Shown here piece after piece: positions 1-7,765 of a stretch of DNA of 64,000 bases (positions are counted from its first letter, which is position 1; each line of letters begins with the position of its first letter). The stretch comes from VBCG01 sp037719965 (GTDB lineage Bacteria; Pseudomonadota; Gammaproteobacteria; Burkholderiales; Casimicrobiaceae). The notes beneath the pieces are model-generated. The model did not search any database, had not been told where the DNA came from, and saw only the letters and a list, made by a program, of their open reading frames with translations. A program made the translations under genes and the position numbers. The stretch is taken from the NCBI GenBank assembly GCA_037719965.1, contig JBBJMT010000001.1, positions 434,001-498,000 of the forward strand, given 5' to 3'.

Positions 1-762
1 GGGGTCAAACGGCGGGCGCTCGTGCCGGTCGGCAAGGGTCCCGAGTCGCGGCTGCCGGCGCTGCATATTCTTCTAGTGGAGGACTCCGCCGACAACCGCA
101 CGATAACGGTTGCCTATCTTCAGGGCACGCCATACCGGGTCGAGATCGCCGAAGACGGCGCCGCCGCCTATGAAAAGTTCACCGCCGGACACTATGACCT
201 TGTCCTCATGGACCGGCAGATGCCGGTCATGGATGGCTTGACCGCGACGCGGGCGATTAGAGCGTGGGAACAGGCAAACCACCGACCGCCCACGCCGATC
301 ATCGCGCTGACGGCCTCGGCCCTGAAGGGGGATCGAGAACAGTGTGTGGCCGCGGGGTGTACGGCGTATTTAACGAAACCCATCAAACAAGAGGTGCTAC
401 TGGAAGCGATCAAGGAGCATTCCATCGTCGCGCCTCCGCCAACGAAAGAGGAGAGCGGCCCGAAGGATAGGATCTTTGTGCGTGCGAATCCAAAATTCAC
501 GGACCTGATCCCCGGGTTTTTGCAGAACCGCAGGCAGGATGTCATCGCGATGCTGGACGCCCTGGAACGAGGTGACTTCGAGATCGTGCAGCGCCTGGGG
601 CACGGCATGAAGGGCGCCGGGGGCAGCTGGGGGTTCCAGGCCATCACTGACATCGGTGCCGCGCTTGAGCACGCGGCCGACAGCGCCGACGCCGACGTAT
701 CGCGCAAGTGGGTGGGCGAATTGTCGAGGTACCTGGATCGTGTCGAGGTCGTCTTCGACTAG
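1..762 (+). CDS. Hybrid histidine kinase, C-terminal part (receiver + HPt), partial
   Basis: The reading frame is open to the left window edge, so this is probably the tail of a hybrid sensor kinase rather than a free protein; a GTG at 22 could also start a 246-residue stand-alone version. Counting from that GTG, a receiver domain spans about residues 13-130, with the acidic pair near 20-21, the phosphoacceptor Asp64 in LVLMDRQMPVMDG and the conserved Lys in YLTKPI. A histidine phosphotransfer domain follows, with the phosphorylatable His194 in RLGHGMKGAGGSWGF. By family knowledge such proteins run a His-Asp-His relay to a separate response regulator. The convergent neighbour at 775-2100 carries a receiver domain and is a possible partner (inference). 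Confidence 0.85.
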   Translation, partial: GVKRRALVPVGKGPESRLPALHILLVEDSADNRTITVAYLQGTPYRVEIAEDGAAAYEKFTAGHYDLVLMDRQMPVMDGLTATRAIRAWEQANHRPPTPIIALTASALKGDREQCVAAGCTAYLTKPIKQEVLLEAIKEHSIVAPPPTKEESGPKDRIFVRANPKFTDLIPGFLQNRRQDVIAMLDALERGDFEIVQRLGHGMKGAGGSWGFQAITDIGAALEHAADSADADVSRKWVGELSRYLDRVEVVFD

Positions 763-774
763 CCCGTCGTGCGA

Positions 775-2100
775 TTACGGGAGCGGGGTTCTGGCGAGGC
801 AGGCGCGAACGCGTGCGGTGAGCTGAGGGATCGAAAACGGCTTTGTCACATAGTCCGTCACACCCGCTTCGAAGCCGGCGCGGGTACTGGGCTCATCGGT
901 CATGGCGGTGAGCATCAGCACAGTCAGGGACCGTGTCTCGGGCTTGGCGCGGAGCGTTTTCGTGACCGCCAGGCCGTCCATGCCGGTCATCTTGTAGTCC
1001 AGCACCACCAGGTCTGGCATGTGCTCGGCGATCATCCGGAGCGCCTCGGGGCCGTTTGTCGCCTTGCTCACGATGTAATGATCCTCCTCCAGCGCGCGAA
1101 CGACTAACGTGAGCGTATCCGGCTGGTCGTCCACCACCAGGATGTGAAAGCGGCGCTGCGCGACGGACGCCTGGAAGGGGGCCGCAGTGACAAACGGCTT
1201 CAAGGTGGAGCGCGGCTCCAGGACGAGTTCGCAGCCTTCATGCGCACAAAAGACATCGAGCCCAGTCCCGAGTTGCAAGGCCAGGGCGCGGGCCTTGCGC
1301 TCGATGTCCGCGACGAAATCGTCGTCGTGACTCGGATCGTGGTGAGTCAGTGCGACCCGCCGCACGCCGGCCGCCGCGGCAATCTGCACCACGTAGTCGT
1401 AGCTGCTGTGTCCCCAAGCTTTCCTCGAGCCGTACTCCTCGGGCGTGTACTGGGCGTCGTGGATCACGAGATCGGCGTCGGCCATGAATTTGGCGTGCCG
1501 GCGGTCTCCGTCGTGGAGGATGGAGTCGATGCGGCCCCGCTCGGCACCGGCGCGCCAGAGCTCATCGGAGAACGGCTCGTGGTCCACCAGGTACACCATC
1601 GCCACGCCGTCGGCTTCCACTCGGTAGCCCACGGTCATGGCCGGGTGATTGAGAAATTGCGTCGCGACCCGCGCGCCGCCGATGGCGTGGATGCCCTCGG
1701 TCAAGTCGTGGTAGGTGATCGAGGCCGGCAGCTGGTTCAACTCGACGGGGAAGTAGGTGTATTCCATCTGGCCGGCCAGCACGTGATGCAGCGAGCCGCG
1801 ACAGCCTTCCGGGCCGTAGATCGCGACGGAGTTCCCTTTGACAAAGGCCGGGACGAAAAACGGAAAGCCTTGAATGTGATCCCAATGCGTATGTCCGAGG
1901 AGAATGTTCAAGTGAATGGCGTTCTTGCCGTCGGCCATCAACTTGGCGGCTAGCCCGTGCGCGCCGGTGCCGCAGTCAAAAATCAGAAGGTCGCCGTTGG
2001 CAGTGGTCAGCTCCACGCAGGAGGTGTTGCCGCCGAAGTGGTTCGTGCCCGGCCCGGGAACGGCGATTGACCCCCGCGTTCCCCAGAAACGTACTCTCAT
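775..2100 (-). CDS. Metallo-beta-lactamase-fold hydrolase fused to a response-regulator receiver
   Basis: The 441-residue protein starts at the ATG beginning MRVRFWGTRGSIAVPGPG, the usual start of this hydrolase group; upstream in-frame codons look non-coding. The N-terminal two thirds is a class of MBL fold related to RNase Z and cyclic-nucleotide phosphodiesterases, with the metal motif HTHWDH and further candidate ligands in VIHDAQY and LTHHDPSHDDD. The last 125 residues form a complete receiver domain: VVDD acidic pair, phosphoacceptor Asp in LVVLDYKMTGMDG, and the Lys in DYVTKPF. A phospho-switched hydrolase is the simplest reading (inference). The substrate is unknown. The gene converges on the hybrid kinase tail at 1-762, which may feed it phosphate. 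Confidence 0.85.
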   Translation of the reverse strand: MRVRFWGTRGSIAVPGPGTNHFGGNTSCVELTTANGDLLIFDCGTGAHGLAAKLMADGKNAIHLNILLGHTHWDHIQGFPFFVPAFVKGNSVAIYGPEGCRGSLHHVLAGQMEYTYFPVELNQLPASITYHDLTEGIHAIGGARVATQFLNHPAMTVGYRVEADGVAMVYLVDHEPFSDELWRAGAERGRIDSILHDGDRRHAKFMADADLVIHDAQYTPEEYGSRKAWGHSSYDYVVQIAAAAGVRRVALTHHDPSHDDDFVADIERKARALALQLGTGLDVFCAHEGCELVLEPRSTLKPFVTAAPFQASVAQRRFHILVVDDQPDTLTLVVRALEEDHYIVSKATNGPEALRMIAEHMPDLVVLDYKMTGMDGLAVTKTLRAKPETRSLTVLMLTAMTDEPSTRAGFEAGVTDYVTKPFSIPQLTARVRACLARTPLP

Positions 2101-2439
2101 AGTTCGCGGCTCCCTTGCGTGCAGCATCGACCCATACGAAATTCGCTCACAGTCTCGCGCGTCTCGCCAATTGCGGGGCTGCGCGTGCCGATCATGGCTT
2201 GCAGGTAATGCGCTGGGGCCATCTTGAACTCCGGCCGCTCGATCCGCAATGCCCGCAAACCGCTATCCCGATTTCATCGAAGCAGGCATCGACGTCGCAT
2301 CCGTACGCGCGAGCACCAGGCCGATTCCGGCATAACCGCGCGGAAACTGGTTTAGATGCGTCGCGTGCTAGCGGCTGCGCCCAGCTATTTCTCGGCCCAC
2401 GGAAAGCCCAGAACTCCGGGGGCACTGCGCGAACATCGG
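2101..2439. other. Intergenic stretch without a recognisable gene
   Basis: The stretch lies between the start of the MBL-receiver gene and the LysR remnant. I find no convincing start codon, protein similarity or RNA here. It probably contains the promoter of the MBL-receiver gene and degraded upstream sequence of the LysR remnant. Confidence 0.4.
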
Positions 2440-2690
2440 ATGCTGGTTACAACCTCGCGAATGACCCCTACGTGCTGCAATTGTCACGCGCCAAGGAAAC
2501 GCAATCGATAAGAATTGCGGGCACGCTCGGCGCGAATGACGGGCAGGTGCTACGGGCAGCGGCCTTGGCGGGTCTGGGAATATTGATCGAGCCGCTGTAC
2601 ATCATCTACGATGCCATCATTGCGGGACGCCTCGTTCCAACGCTCACCGAATGGGAATTTCTTCCACATTACTGCGATGTTGACCTTCGG
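2440..2690 (+). pseudogene. LysR-family regulator remnant (C-terminal effector-domain fragment)
   Basis: A frame without a credible start encodes the typical end of a LysR effector-binding domain: ANDGQVLRAAALAGLGILIE followed by IAGRLVPTL and a short tail. The DNA-binding half is absent, so this is a fragment. It ends just before the hairpin at 2715-2741, at the left boundary of the integrated elements, so it probably belongs to the old chromosome flank. Truncation during an earlier rearrangement at the tRNA locus is inference. Confidence 0.6.
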
Positions 2691-2714
2691 GTTCTTTTCT
2701 CGATGGTCGAAACA

Positions 2715-2741
2715 CAAGGGCCCGCATCGCTGCAGGCCCTT
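2715..2741 (-). terminator. Displaced tRNA-fMet terminator hairpin
   Basis: On the minus strand an AAGGGCC / GGGCCCTT stem with an 11-13-nt loop follows the tRNA 3' fragment, then GTGTTTC. A near copy sits after the intact tRNA at 21844-21869. I infer that this is the chromosome's original terminator, separated from the tRNA body by the integrations. Confidence 0.6.
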
Positions 2742-2749
2742 GAATTGTT

Positions 2750-2794
2750 TGGTTGCGGGGACAGGATTTGAACCTGTGACCTTCGGGTTATGAG
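2750..2794 (-). repeat. attL: 3' fragment of tRNA-fMet (45 bp)
   Basis: The 45 bases are identical to the 3' part of the tRNA-fMet gene (21877-21921), covering the CCA end, acceptor strand, T arm, variable region and anticodon-stem side through ATG AG. Identity stops at 2795. It is the left outer boundary of the tandem elements. Confidence 0.9.
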
Positions 2795-2868
2795 CGCGAC
2801 CAAAGCCCCCTCGGAGGGCGTGCGTCATAGTGTAGCAGATGGTCCTAGATAGCCAGAGATAGCATGAC

Positions 2869-2890
2869 ACTGCAGAGAAATTGCAGAACG
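2869..2890. repeat. 22-bp direct repeat, left end of element A
   Basis: These 22 bases (ACTGCAGAGAAATTGCAG plus AACG) recur exactly at 14557-14578, at the other end of element A. Each lies within about 80 bp of an att core. The CTGCAG/TTGCAG repetition resembles clustered arm-type integrase or excisionase sites (inference). Confidence 0.55.
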
Positions 2891-2967
2891 GAGGTGGTTT
2901 CACCCTTGCGGCGAGAGGTGAAACAACCACGCCCGCTGACCTGGGCGCGGCGTTGCTGCGAGTCAAG

Positions 2968-3225
2968 TTACTGCGGCGCCTCGTCAAAGCACCCGGCGCT
3001 TGATCCGGTCACGCGGCCGACGCACTCGTCGAGATCCTTGCCATGTAGCAGCGCCATCTGCTGGATTGCATAGCAGAATGTTGCCGCATCGCGGACATGT
3101 CCGCAGTGATCGCTTCTAGACCCGACCGCAAGCGGCCAAAACCAGTCCTTCGATTTGCGTACGGAAATATCTCGGAACCAGACATTCGAGCCAATTTTAC
3201 GCCGGCCCCAGCCGGCTACAAACGG
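2968..3225 (-). other. Open reading fragment of about 85 codons without a clear start
   Basis: A minus-strand frame stays open from a TGA at 3226-3228 to a TAA at 2968-2970. The peptide has a natural-looking composition (segments such as NVWFRDISVRKSKDWFWPL and MALLHGKDLDECVGRV), but there is no ATG or GTG near its beginning. I do not recognise it. It may be the tail of a gene whose 5' part was lost, or chance. Confidence 0.25.
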
Positions 3226-3299
3226 TCATTCGCCGCAACGCCTGACCTGGATTGACCTCGAAATTCAAGTCGCGATCGCTGCTGAACTCCTGCCGTGCG

Positions 3300-4265
3300 T
3301 CACGGGATTACTTCGTCGGCCCGCACCAGCAGCGACTGCGGGATCGTGAGCCCGAGTGCCTTGGCGGTCTTCATGTTGATGACGAATTCGAACTTAGTCG
3401 GCTGCTCGATCGGCAGGTCCCCTGGTCGCGCGCCGTTGACAATCTTCGCGGCGAAGCCAGCCAGCTGCCGGTACAGGCTGGCGAGCCGCGCGCCATAAGC
3501 CATCAGCCCACCGTCCTCGGCAGTTTCCGGCCACTGGTAGATCGCGGGCAGCTTGGCGTTCGCCACAAGTTCGATAATCCGCTTCCGGTGCGCATTGAGA
3601 AAAGGCGACGAAAGCACATTGATTCCGGCCACGCGAAGCTTGCGCGCAGTTTCGAATGCCGTCTCGATCTCGGCGACCGTGCGCGCATCGGTCGTGTGTG
3701 CCACAAGCCCGCGTGAACGCGCGGCAACGTCAAGAGCCGACTGCACGACGTTGCGCGAGCTGCCGTCCCCGAGATTGAGTACGGCGCTTCCTCTGGGTAC
3801 CAGCTCGCTCAGCAGCTCGAGACGCTTGGGGTCGAGATTCGACGACAGAAAGCTCACGCCAGTCACGCCGGCGCCCGGCCGCCCGAATTCAGTCGCCCAG
3901 CCAGTCGCGGAAAAATCGCCGATGAGTGCCACCACCGGTATCGTGGGCGCGGCGGCGCGCGCCGCATGCGCGGAAACGGTTCCGCCCACGATGAACACCG
4001 CGGGATTCAATGCGGCGAGTTCGGCCGCGACCCGTGGCAGCGACTCCGGCCGCCCCTCAACCGACCTAATCTCAAACACGAAATCCCGGCCTTCGACCAG
4101 CCCGCGCTCACGGAAGCCTTCACGCAGTTCCTGGATCTCACGCACGCTATCTGCCAGCGTGGGGGTGCGCAGGACGGCAACACGGCGTAGCGCGCCGGCA
4201 GTTTGCGCAAGCGCGGCACTTGCGGCACACATCCCCGCAACCACGAGAAATGTGCGCCGTTTCAC
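3300..4265 (-). CDS. ABC_sub_bind periplasmic substrate-binding protein, copy 1
   Basis: This 321-residue protein belongs to the ABC_sub_bind family (COG2984-like), periplasmic binding proteins of ABC transporters often found without their permease. It has an N-terminal signal (MKRRTFLVVAGMCAASAALAQ), the family's EFGRPGAGVTGVS segment in the middle, and the characteristic end DLPIEQPTKFEFVINMKTAK followed by ALGLTIPQSLLVRADEVI. The start is a GTG that overlaps the TGA of the upstream paralogue (GTGA at 4262-4265), so translation is probably coupled. The ligand is unknown, and no permease or ATPase lies nearby. Confidence 0.9.
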   Translation of the reverse strand: MKRRTFLVVAGMCAASAALAQTAGALRRVAVLRTPTLADSVREIQELREGFRERGLVEGRDFVFEIRSVEGRPESLPRVAAELAALNPAVFIVGGTVSAHAARAAAPTIPVVALIGDFSATGWATEFGRPGAGVTGVSFLSSNLDPKRLELLSELVPRGSAVLNLGDGSSRNVVQSALDVAARSRGLVAHTTDARTVAEIETAFETARKLRVAGINVLSSPFLNAHRKRIIELVANAKLPAIYQWPETAEDGGLMAYGARLASLYRQLAGFAAKIVNGARPGDLPIEQPTKFEFVINMKTAKALGLTIPQSLLVRADEVIP

Positions 4266-5245
4266 CGTATCACCTCATCCGCCCGCAGCAGCAATGATTG
4301 GGGGATCGTGAGCCCGAGCGCCTTTGCGGTCTTGAGGTTGATCACCAATTCGAACCGGGTCGGTTGCTCGACCGGTAGGTCAACTGGCTTCGCACCCTTG
4401 AAGATTCGGTCGATGTAGACAGCCACCCGCCGAAGGCTGTCGTCCGCAATCGGCCCGTAGGACATCAGCCCTCCATCGCGGACATACAAACTTCTCTCGT
4501 ACATCGCTGGCATGCGATGCTTCGCCGCGAAGTCCAGCACCCGCTTCCGGTTGACGGTGGTGAGTGCGTCCGTCACCAGCAAGAGCGCATCGGGGCGTTC
4601 GTGCGTCATCGCCGTGAAGGCTCGGTCGAAGTCATCGGGCTCGCGCACCCCCAACGCCTGGATGGTAACGCGCAAGACACCGGCGGCGCGTTCGACCTCT
4701 TGGTAGCGGTGCGTCATGGCGCGATCACCGGCGTTCCAGAGCACGGCAATGCGGGACGCGCTCGGCATCACCGCCTTGAGCAGTTCCAGTCGCTTCGCGC
4801 TCAACTCGGCGGCCTGCTCTGTAATCCCCGTCACGTTGCCGCCAGGCCGGGCGAGACTTGCGACCAAGCCGGTGGCGGCGGCGTCGCCGGCACCGGTGAT
4901 CACGATTGGAATGGTCGCTGTTGCATCCTTGGCCGCCTCGGTGGCCGGCGCGCCCAACGCTACGATCACGTCCATCTTGAGACCGGCAAGCTCGGCCGCG
5001 AACGTCGGGAGGCGATCGCTCATGGTTTCTGCCCACCGGCTCGTATACGTTAAGTTCTTTCCGTCCACGTATCCAAGATCGTGCAACGCCTGCCGCAGCG
5101 CAGCCGGCGGAGCACCATCCGGCGGGCGAGAGCCATTCGACAGGAAGCCGACGCGCCATACCCTGTCTACTGACTGCGCGGTGGCCGCGAGAGGCACGCC
5201 GAGCAGACCGCCGCCTATTGCGAAGAGAAAAGTGCGCCGGTCCAT
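4262..5245 (-). CDS. ABC_sub_bind periplasmic substrate-binding protein, copy 2
   Basis: The ATG at 5243-5245 gives a 327-residue protein with a TAT-like signal (MDRRTFLFAIGGGLLGVPLA, then ATAQ). It shows the full ABC_sub_bind pattern: ASLARPGGNVTGITEQA, MPSASRIAVLWN, and the C-terminal PVDLPVEQPTRFELVINLKT with ALGLTIPQSLLLRADEVIR. The longer in-frame extension upstream is the body of the broken third copy and is not used. Its start shares one base with the TGA of that upstream fragment (TGATG), and its own stop overlaps the start of copy 1. Copies 1 and 2 are the only intact members of this array. Confidence 0.9.
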   Translation of the reverse strand: MDRRTFLFAIGGGLLGVPLAATAQSVDRVWRVGFLSNGSRPPDGAPPAALRQALHDLGYVDGKNLTYTSRWAETMSDRLPTFAAELAGLKMDVIVALGAPATEAAKDATATIPIVITGAGDAAATGLVASLARPGGNVTGITEQAAELSAKRLELLKAVMPSASRIAVLWNAGDRAMTHRYQEVERAAGVLRVTIQALGVREPDDFDRAFTAMTHERPDALLLVTDALTTVNRKRVLDFAAKHRMPAMYERSLYVRDGGLMSYGPIADDSLRRVAVYIDRIFKGAKPVDLPVEQPTRFELVINLKTAKALGLTIPQSLLLRADEVIR

Positions 5246-5481
5246 CACCGAATCACCTCGTCCACGCGCGCTCCAGGCACGGTTAGGCGGTCGATCCACT
5301 CCGCGACATTTGCGACGCACGGCAAAGCGTGCAGTCGCGCAACTGTGAGGTGTGCCCACGGCCCGGGTGATGCGCTGTTGAGGAACCCAATCACCGGTAT
5401 CGACGATTGCTGGGCGCGCGTTGCCCGCGACCACACGAATACCGAGGCACCGAAAATGGCAACGATTTCGCGCCGTTTCAC
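5245..5481 (-). pseudogene. ABC_sub_bind copy 3, internally deleted
   Basis: The 78-codon frame starts like a full family member, with a signal MKRREIVAIFGASVFVWSRA, cleavage near ATRAQQ, and the first strand SIPVIGFLNSASPGPWAHL. It then jumps to a short tail ending VDEVIR, which matches the family's last residues. About 240 internal codons are missing. The GTG start overlaps the TGA of a fourth copy (5478-5481), and its stop abuts the start of copy 2, so the junction pattern survived the deletion. Confidence 0.7.
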
Positions 5482-5558
5482 TGGATCACCTCGTCCGCGC
5501 GCAGCAGCAACGACTGCCGGATTGCCGGGCCGAGCGCGAGCACCGCGTTTCGCAACAT
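5478..5558 (-). pseudogene. ABC_sub_bind copy 4, C-terminal stub
   Basis: Only the last 25 or so codons remain: AVLALGPAIRQSLLLRADE then VIQ and TGA, clearly parallel to the ALGLTIPQSLLLRADEVI end of copies 1 and 2. The TGA overlaps the GTG of copy 3. Upstream of about 5558 the similarity is lost. Confidence 0.6.
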
Positions 5559-6047
5559 CTCGGCTCCCCCGAGTGGATGTCCCGAATGGACGAGGCGACG
5601 CTACGCAGTTTCTCTCAAAGGGTCAACAATTGCCTGTGAGCGCCCGCGATGCCGGTATTGCGCGACCGACCACTGCGGATCGACAAAGGCGGTTCATCCG
5701 AAGCAGTTTGCCGCAAAACGCCAGGCGTCGGGCATCTGCGCATCTCCCTATAGGAAAGCGCGTGCGGCTGCTTTCCTTCAGGCGCACCTTCGCTGATCAG
5801 TAACCAGTGCGGTGAACCCTGGCGGTCAGGCGATTGAAGCATCACGCGCTCGCTGTCTCGGAAACGGTTACGGTGGCTGCAGTGCGTCGGCACCTAAAGT
5901 CTGCACTTCCGGAAAGCGGCCGTTCGCCGCAATGTCCGCTTCGCGGAGAGTTGAACGTCAAGTGTGGGTCGAGAGCCGTCGGTGAGGGGAGCAAATGCGA
6001 TTTGGGCGTGAATCTGGTCCTCGTCCGAGCTATCACAACTAAGAGCG
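5559..6047. other. Intergenic stretch, no gene recognised
   Basis: About 490 bases separate the stub of the binding-protein array from the first small phage-like gene. Several frames are open for 60-120 codons, but none has family features, a ribosome-binding site or a sensible composition. It may be the junction between cargo and phage-like parts of element A. Confidence 0.4.
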
Positions 6048-6233
6048 TTAGCCGATCGTTGCGAAGGCGGCCCTGCACGCCGCCTCAGCCGTCGGAAACG
6101 GGCCGTTCATATGACCACCCTCTCGTCGCCACCACCATCCCCAAGTGCCGTGCAGCGTCCGCTGAAACACATCTACGCCGTAGCGCCTGAGTTCGGCGAT
6201 CGTCCTGTCATCCTGGTATCGCGTAGTGGCCAA
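6048..6233 (-). CDS. Small hypothetical protein (61 aa)
   Basis: The product is short and rich in aromatic residues, with the segments DRTIAELRRYGVDVFQRTLHG and TWGWWWRREGGHMNGPFPTA, a pattern typical of a small folded protein rather than noise. Its start lies 26 bp inside the end of the gene above (6208-6483), which supports co-transcription. I do not recognise a family. It is the last gene of the minus-strand phage-like run of element A. Confidence 0.45.
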   Translation of the reverse strand: MATTRYQDDRTIAELRRYGVDVFQRTLHGTWGWWWRREGGHMNGPFPTAEAACRAAFATIG

Positions 6234-6483
6234 GGCGGTTTAGGTCGCAACCCCAACAATGCGCAGGACGTTCTCTCACCATTATTCTTAAAATGGTCCT
6301 CGCGATCGACGTTGGACTAACGACCTCACCCACCTCAAGTATTGTCGAAACAGAGCCGGAGGTCACTGTAATCGTGCCAAGTTCGACTCGGAAGGAGGCC
6401 CTGTATCTCTGGCCTGCGACGTTCAAGGTAACTCGCCCATCGGACATCGGCATGTTCATTGCGGCCTTTACCTTAGATAGCAC
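6208..6483 (-). CDS. Small hypothetical protein (91 aa)
   Basis: The protein begins with an amphipathic helix (MLSKVKAAMNMPMSDGRVTL) and continues with beta-strand-like alternation (NVAGQRYRASFRVELGTITV), suggesting a small beta-rich domain. It follows the 6502-6675 gene by 18 bp on the same strand. Function is unknown. It could belong to the element's regulation or packaging module. Confidence 0.45.
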   Translation of the reverse strand: MLSKVKAAMNMPMSDGRVTLNVAGQRYRASFRVELGTITVTSGSVSTILEVGEVVSPTSIARTILRIMVRERPAHCWGCDLNRLGHYAIPG

Positions 6484-6501
6484 TCTGCTCCGTGAGCGGC
6501 G

Positions 6502-6675
6502 TTAGCGCGCGGCCTTCACACGAATTGAAAGATCATCCCTACGTATCGGTTGCACATTAGTCGTAAGTGCCGCTTGCTGCTTGCTCAGCTCGCGTCGAAC
6601 CCGTGCGAAGGTCTTTCGCAAATCGGTTTCCACGCTTTTCGTGTATCGAAACGTAGGGTCGAGGATGGATTTCAT
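6502..6675 (-). CDS. Small basic hypothetical protein (57 aa)
   Basis: I place the start at the ATG giving MKSILDPTFRYTKSVETDL, because the upstream in-frame codons are made by the 17-bp tandem repeat at 6686-6719. The rest, RKTFARVRRELSKQQ and a basic tail, is helical and positively charged. Short proteins of this style occur in betaproteobacterial genomes without an assigned function (recollection, not checked). Confidence 0.5.
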   Translation of the reverse strand: MKSILDPTFRYTKSVETDLRKTFARVRRELSKQQAALTTNVQPIRRDDLSIRVKAAR

Positions 6676-6685
6676 ATCGGCTAAA

Positions 6686-6719
6686 GAAATGTTGTGAGGT
6701 ACGAAATGTTGTGAGGTAC
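6686..6719. repeat. Two perfect tandem 17-bp repeats
   Basis: GAAATGTTGTGAGGTAC occurs twice head to tail and a third copy begins at 6720 (GAAAAG). The pair ends 10 bp upstream of the start of the 6502-6675 gene, where an operator or promoter element would be expected. Confidence 0.8.
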
Positions 6720-7219
6720 GAAAAGTTTTATCGTGCCTATGTCTGGTGAAGACGCAAGAGGCGTTCCACCGCGGCAAACATGAACGTCGTCAGACACTTC
6801 AGGTCCCGCAACTAATTCGAACTCGCCCCCATGTGTCAAATCCCTCGACGCCGCGCTTCACAACTGTATCCAAACATCTGTTATGGACATCTCGTATGGA
6901 GCCCCTGCAACATCACGCCGCCGCGCTCCGAGGCGAGCGATACGCGAAGTGACGCGAGTGCACCGGCCATGTCATTCCTTTAAAGAAATAGATGCCTGCC
7001 GCGATCCGAATCCCGAGACGAATCCGCAGGCTGTCGTTAAGTTCGACGTTGTGCCGAAATGCCGGCTACTCCCCGCGCATCGTTAAAACGTCCGACGCGC
7101 GTAAATTCATCGGCCAGCGGCGCCGAAAATCTCGAACGCCGATAAATAGCCGCCGGCCGCGGCCAGCGACGGCCCGCCGGCTCCTCGGTGCGTCTACCGA
7201 GCCTCGCCCCGTCGGACGA
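6720..7219. other. Intergenic stretch, no gene recognised
   Basis: This 500-base stretch contains no frame with recognisable protein features on either strand. It separates the small-gene group at 6048-6675 from the capsid-side genes, and could hold the promoter of the former. Confidence 0.4.
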
Positions 7220-7504
7220 TCAATGCACCCTAAGTCGCGCGTTCAATAATGCGCACAGTTCGTGCTGCAGGTCCGCTTCGTCGCGCCCGCGCAAGAGTCG
7301 ATAGCTTGGCTCCGCGAGCGTCGGCACTATTTTTTGGAGCCAAATTGCAAGCGCAGTTTCGTTGACGATGTTCATCGTTACCGTTGCGCCATCTTTCCGC
7401 AAAACGCTCGCCACAAACGCCGGCAGCCGCCCGACGTTGCCTTGCTCCCGCAAGTAGGCTTCGGTTCTGACTAGAACCGCCTGCGGCCGCGTACCATCGC
7501 TCAC
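7220..7504 (-). CDS. Hypothetical protein (94 aa), phage-like context
   Basis: The protein reads MSDGTRPQAVLVRTEAYLR at the start and then a mixed alpha/beta stretch ending LLNARLRVH. It starts 3 bp after the stop of the coiled-coil gene upstream, so both were probably in one transcript with the capsid gene before the IS landed. Position downstream of the capsid suggests a head-completion or accessory role, but no family motif is visible. Confidence 0.5.
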   Translation of the reverse strand: MSDGTRPQAVLVRTEAYLREQGNVGRLPAFVASVLRKDGATVTMNIVNETALAIWLQKIVPTLAEPSYRLLRGRDEADLQHELCALLNARLRVH

Positions 7505-7765
7505 TGCTTAATCCTTCGCAAGTTTGCGTTCGAGTGCGACGACGCGCCCATGCAACGCGGAAACTCGCTGCGCGTTCTTTTCTGCACGGCCGATTAACCC
7601 ATCGAGGCGCGCGATCAGTTCGGCGTGTATCCCATCGATGCGCTTGTCCTGACTGTCGCGCAACTCACGCAGCACGGAACCAACGGCACGCATGAGCGCT
7701 TGGACTTAGAAGTGGCCCCATGCAGTTGGACAGGTTTTCGGGTTTGTTAAGTGATGGCTTTGCAT

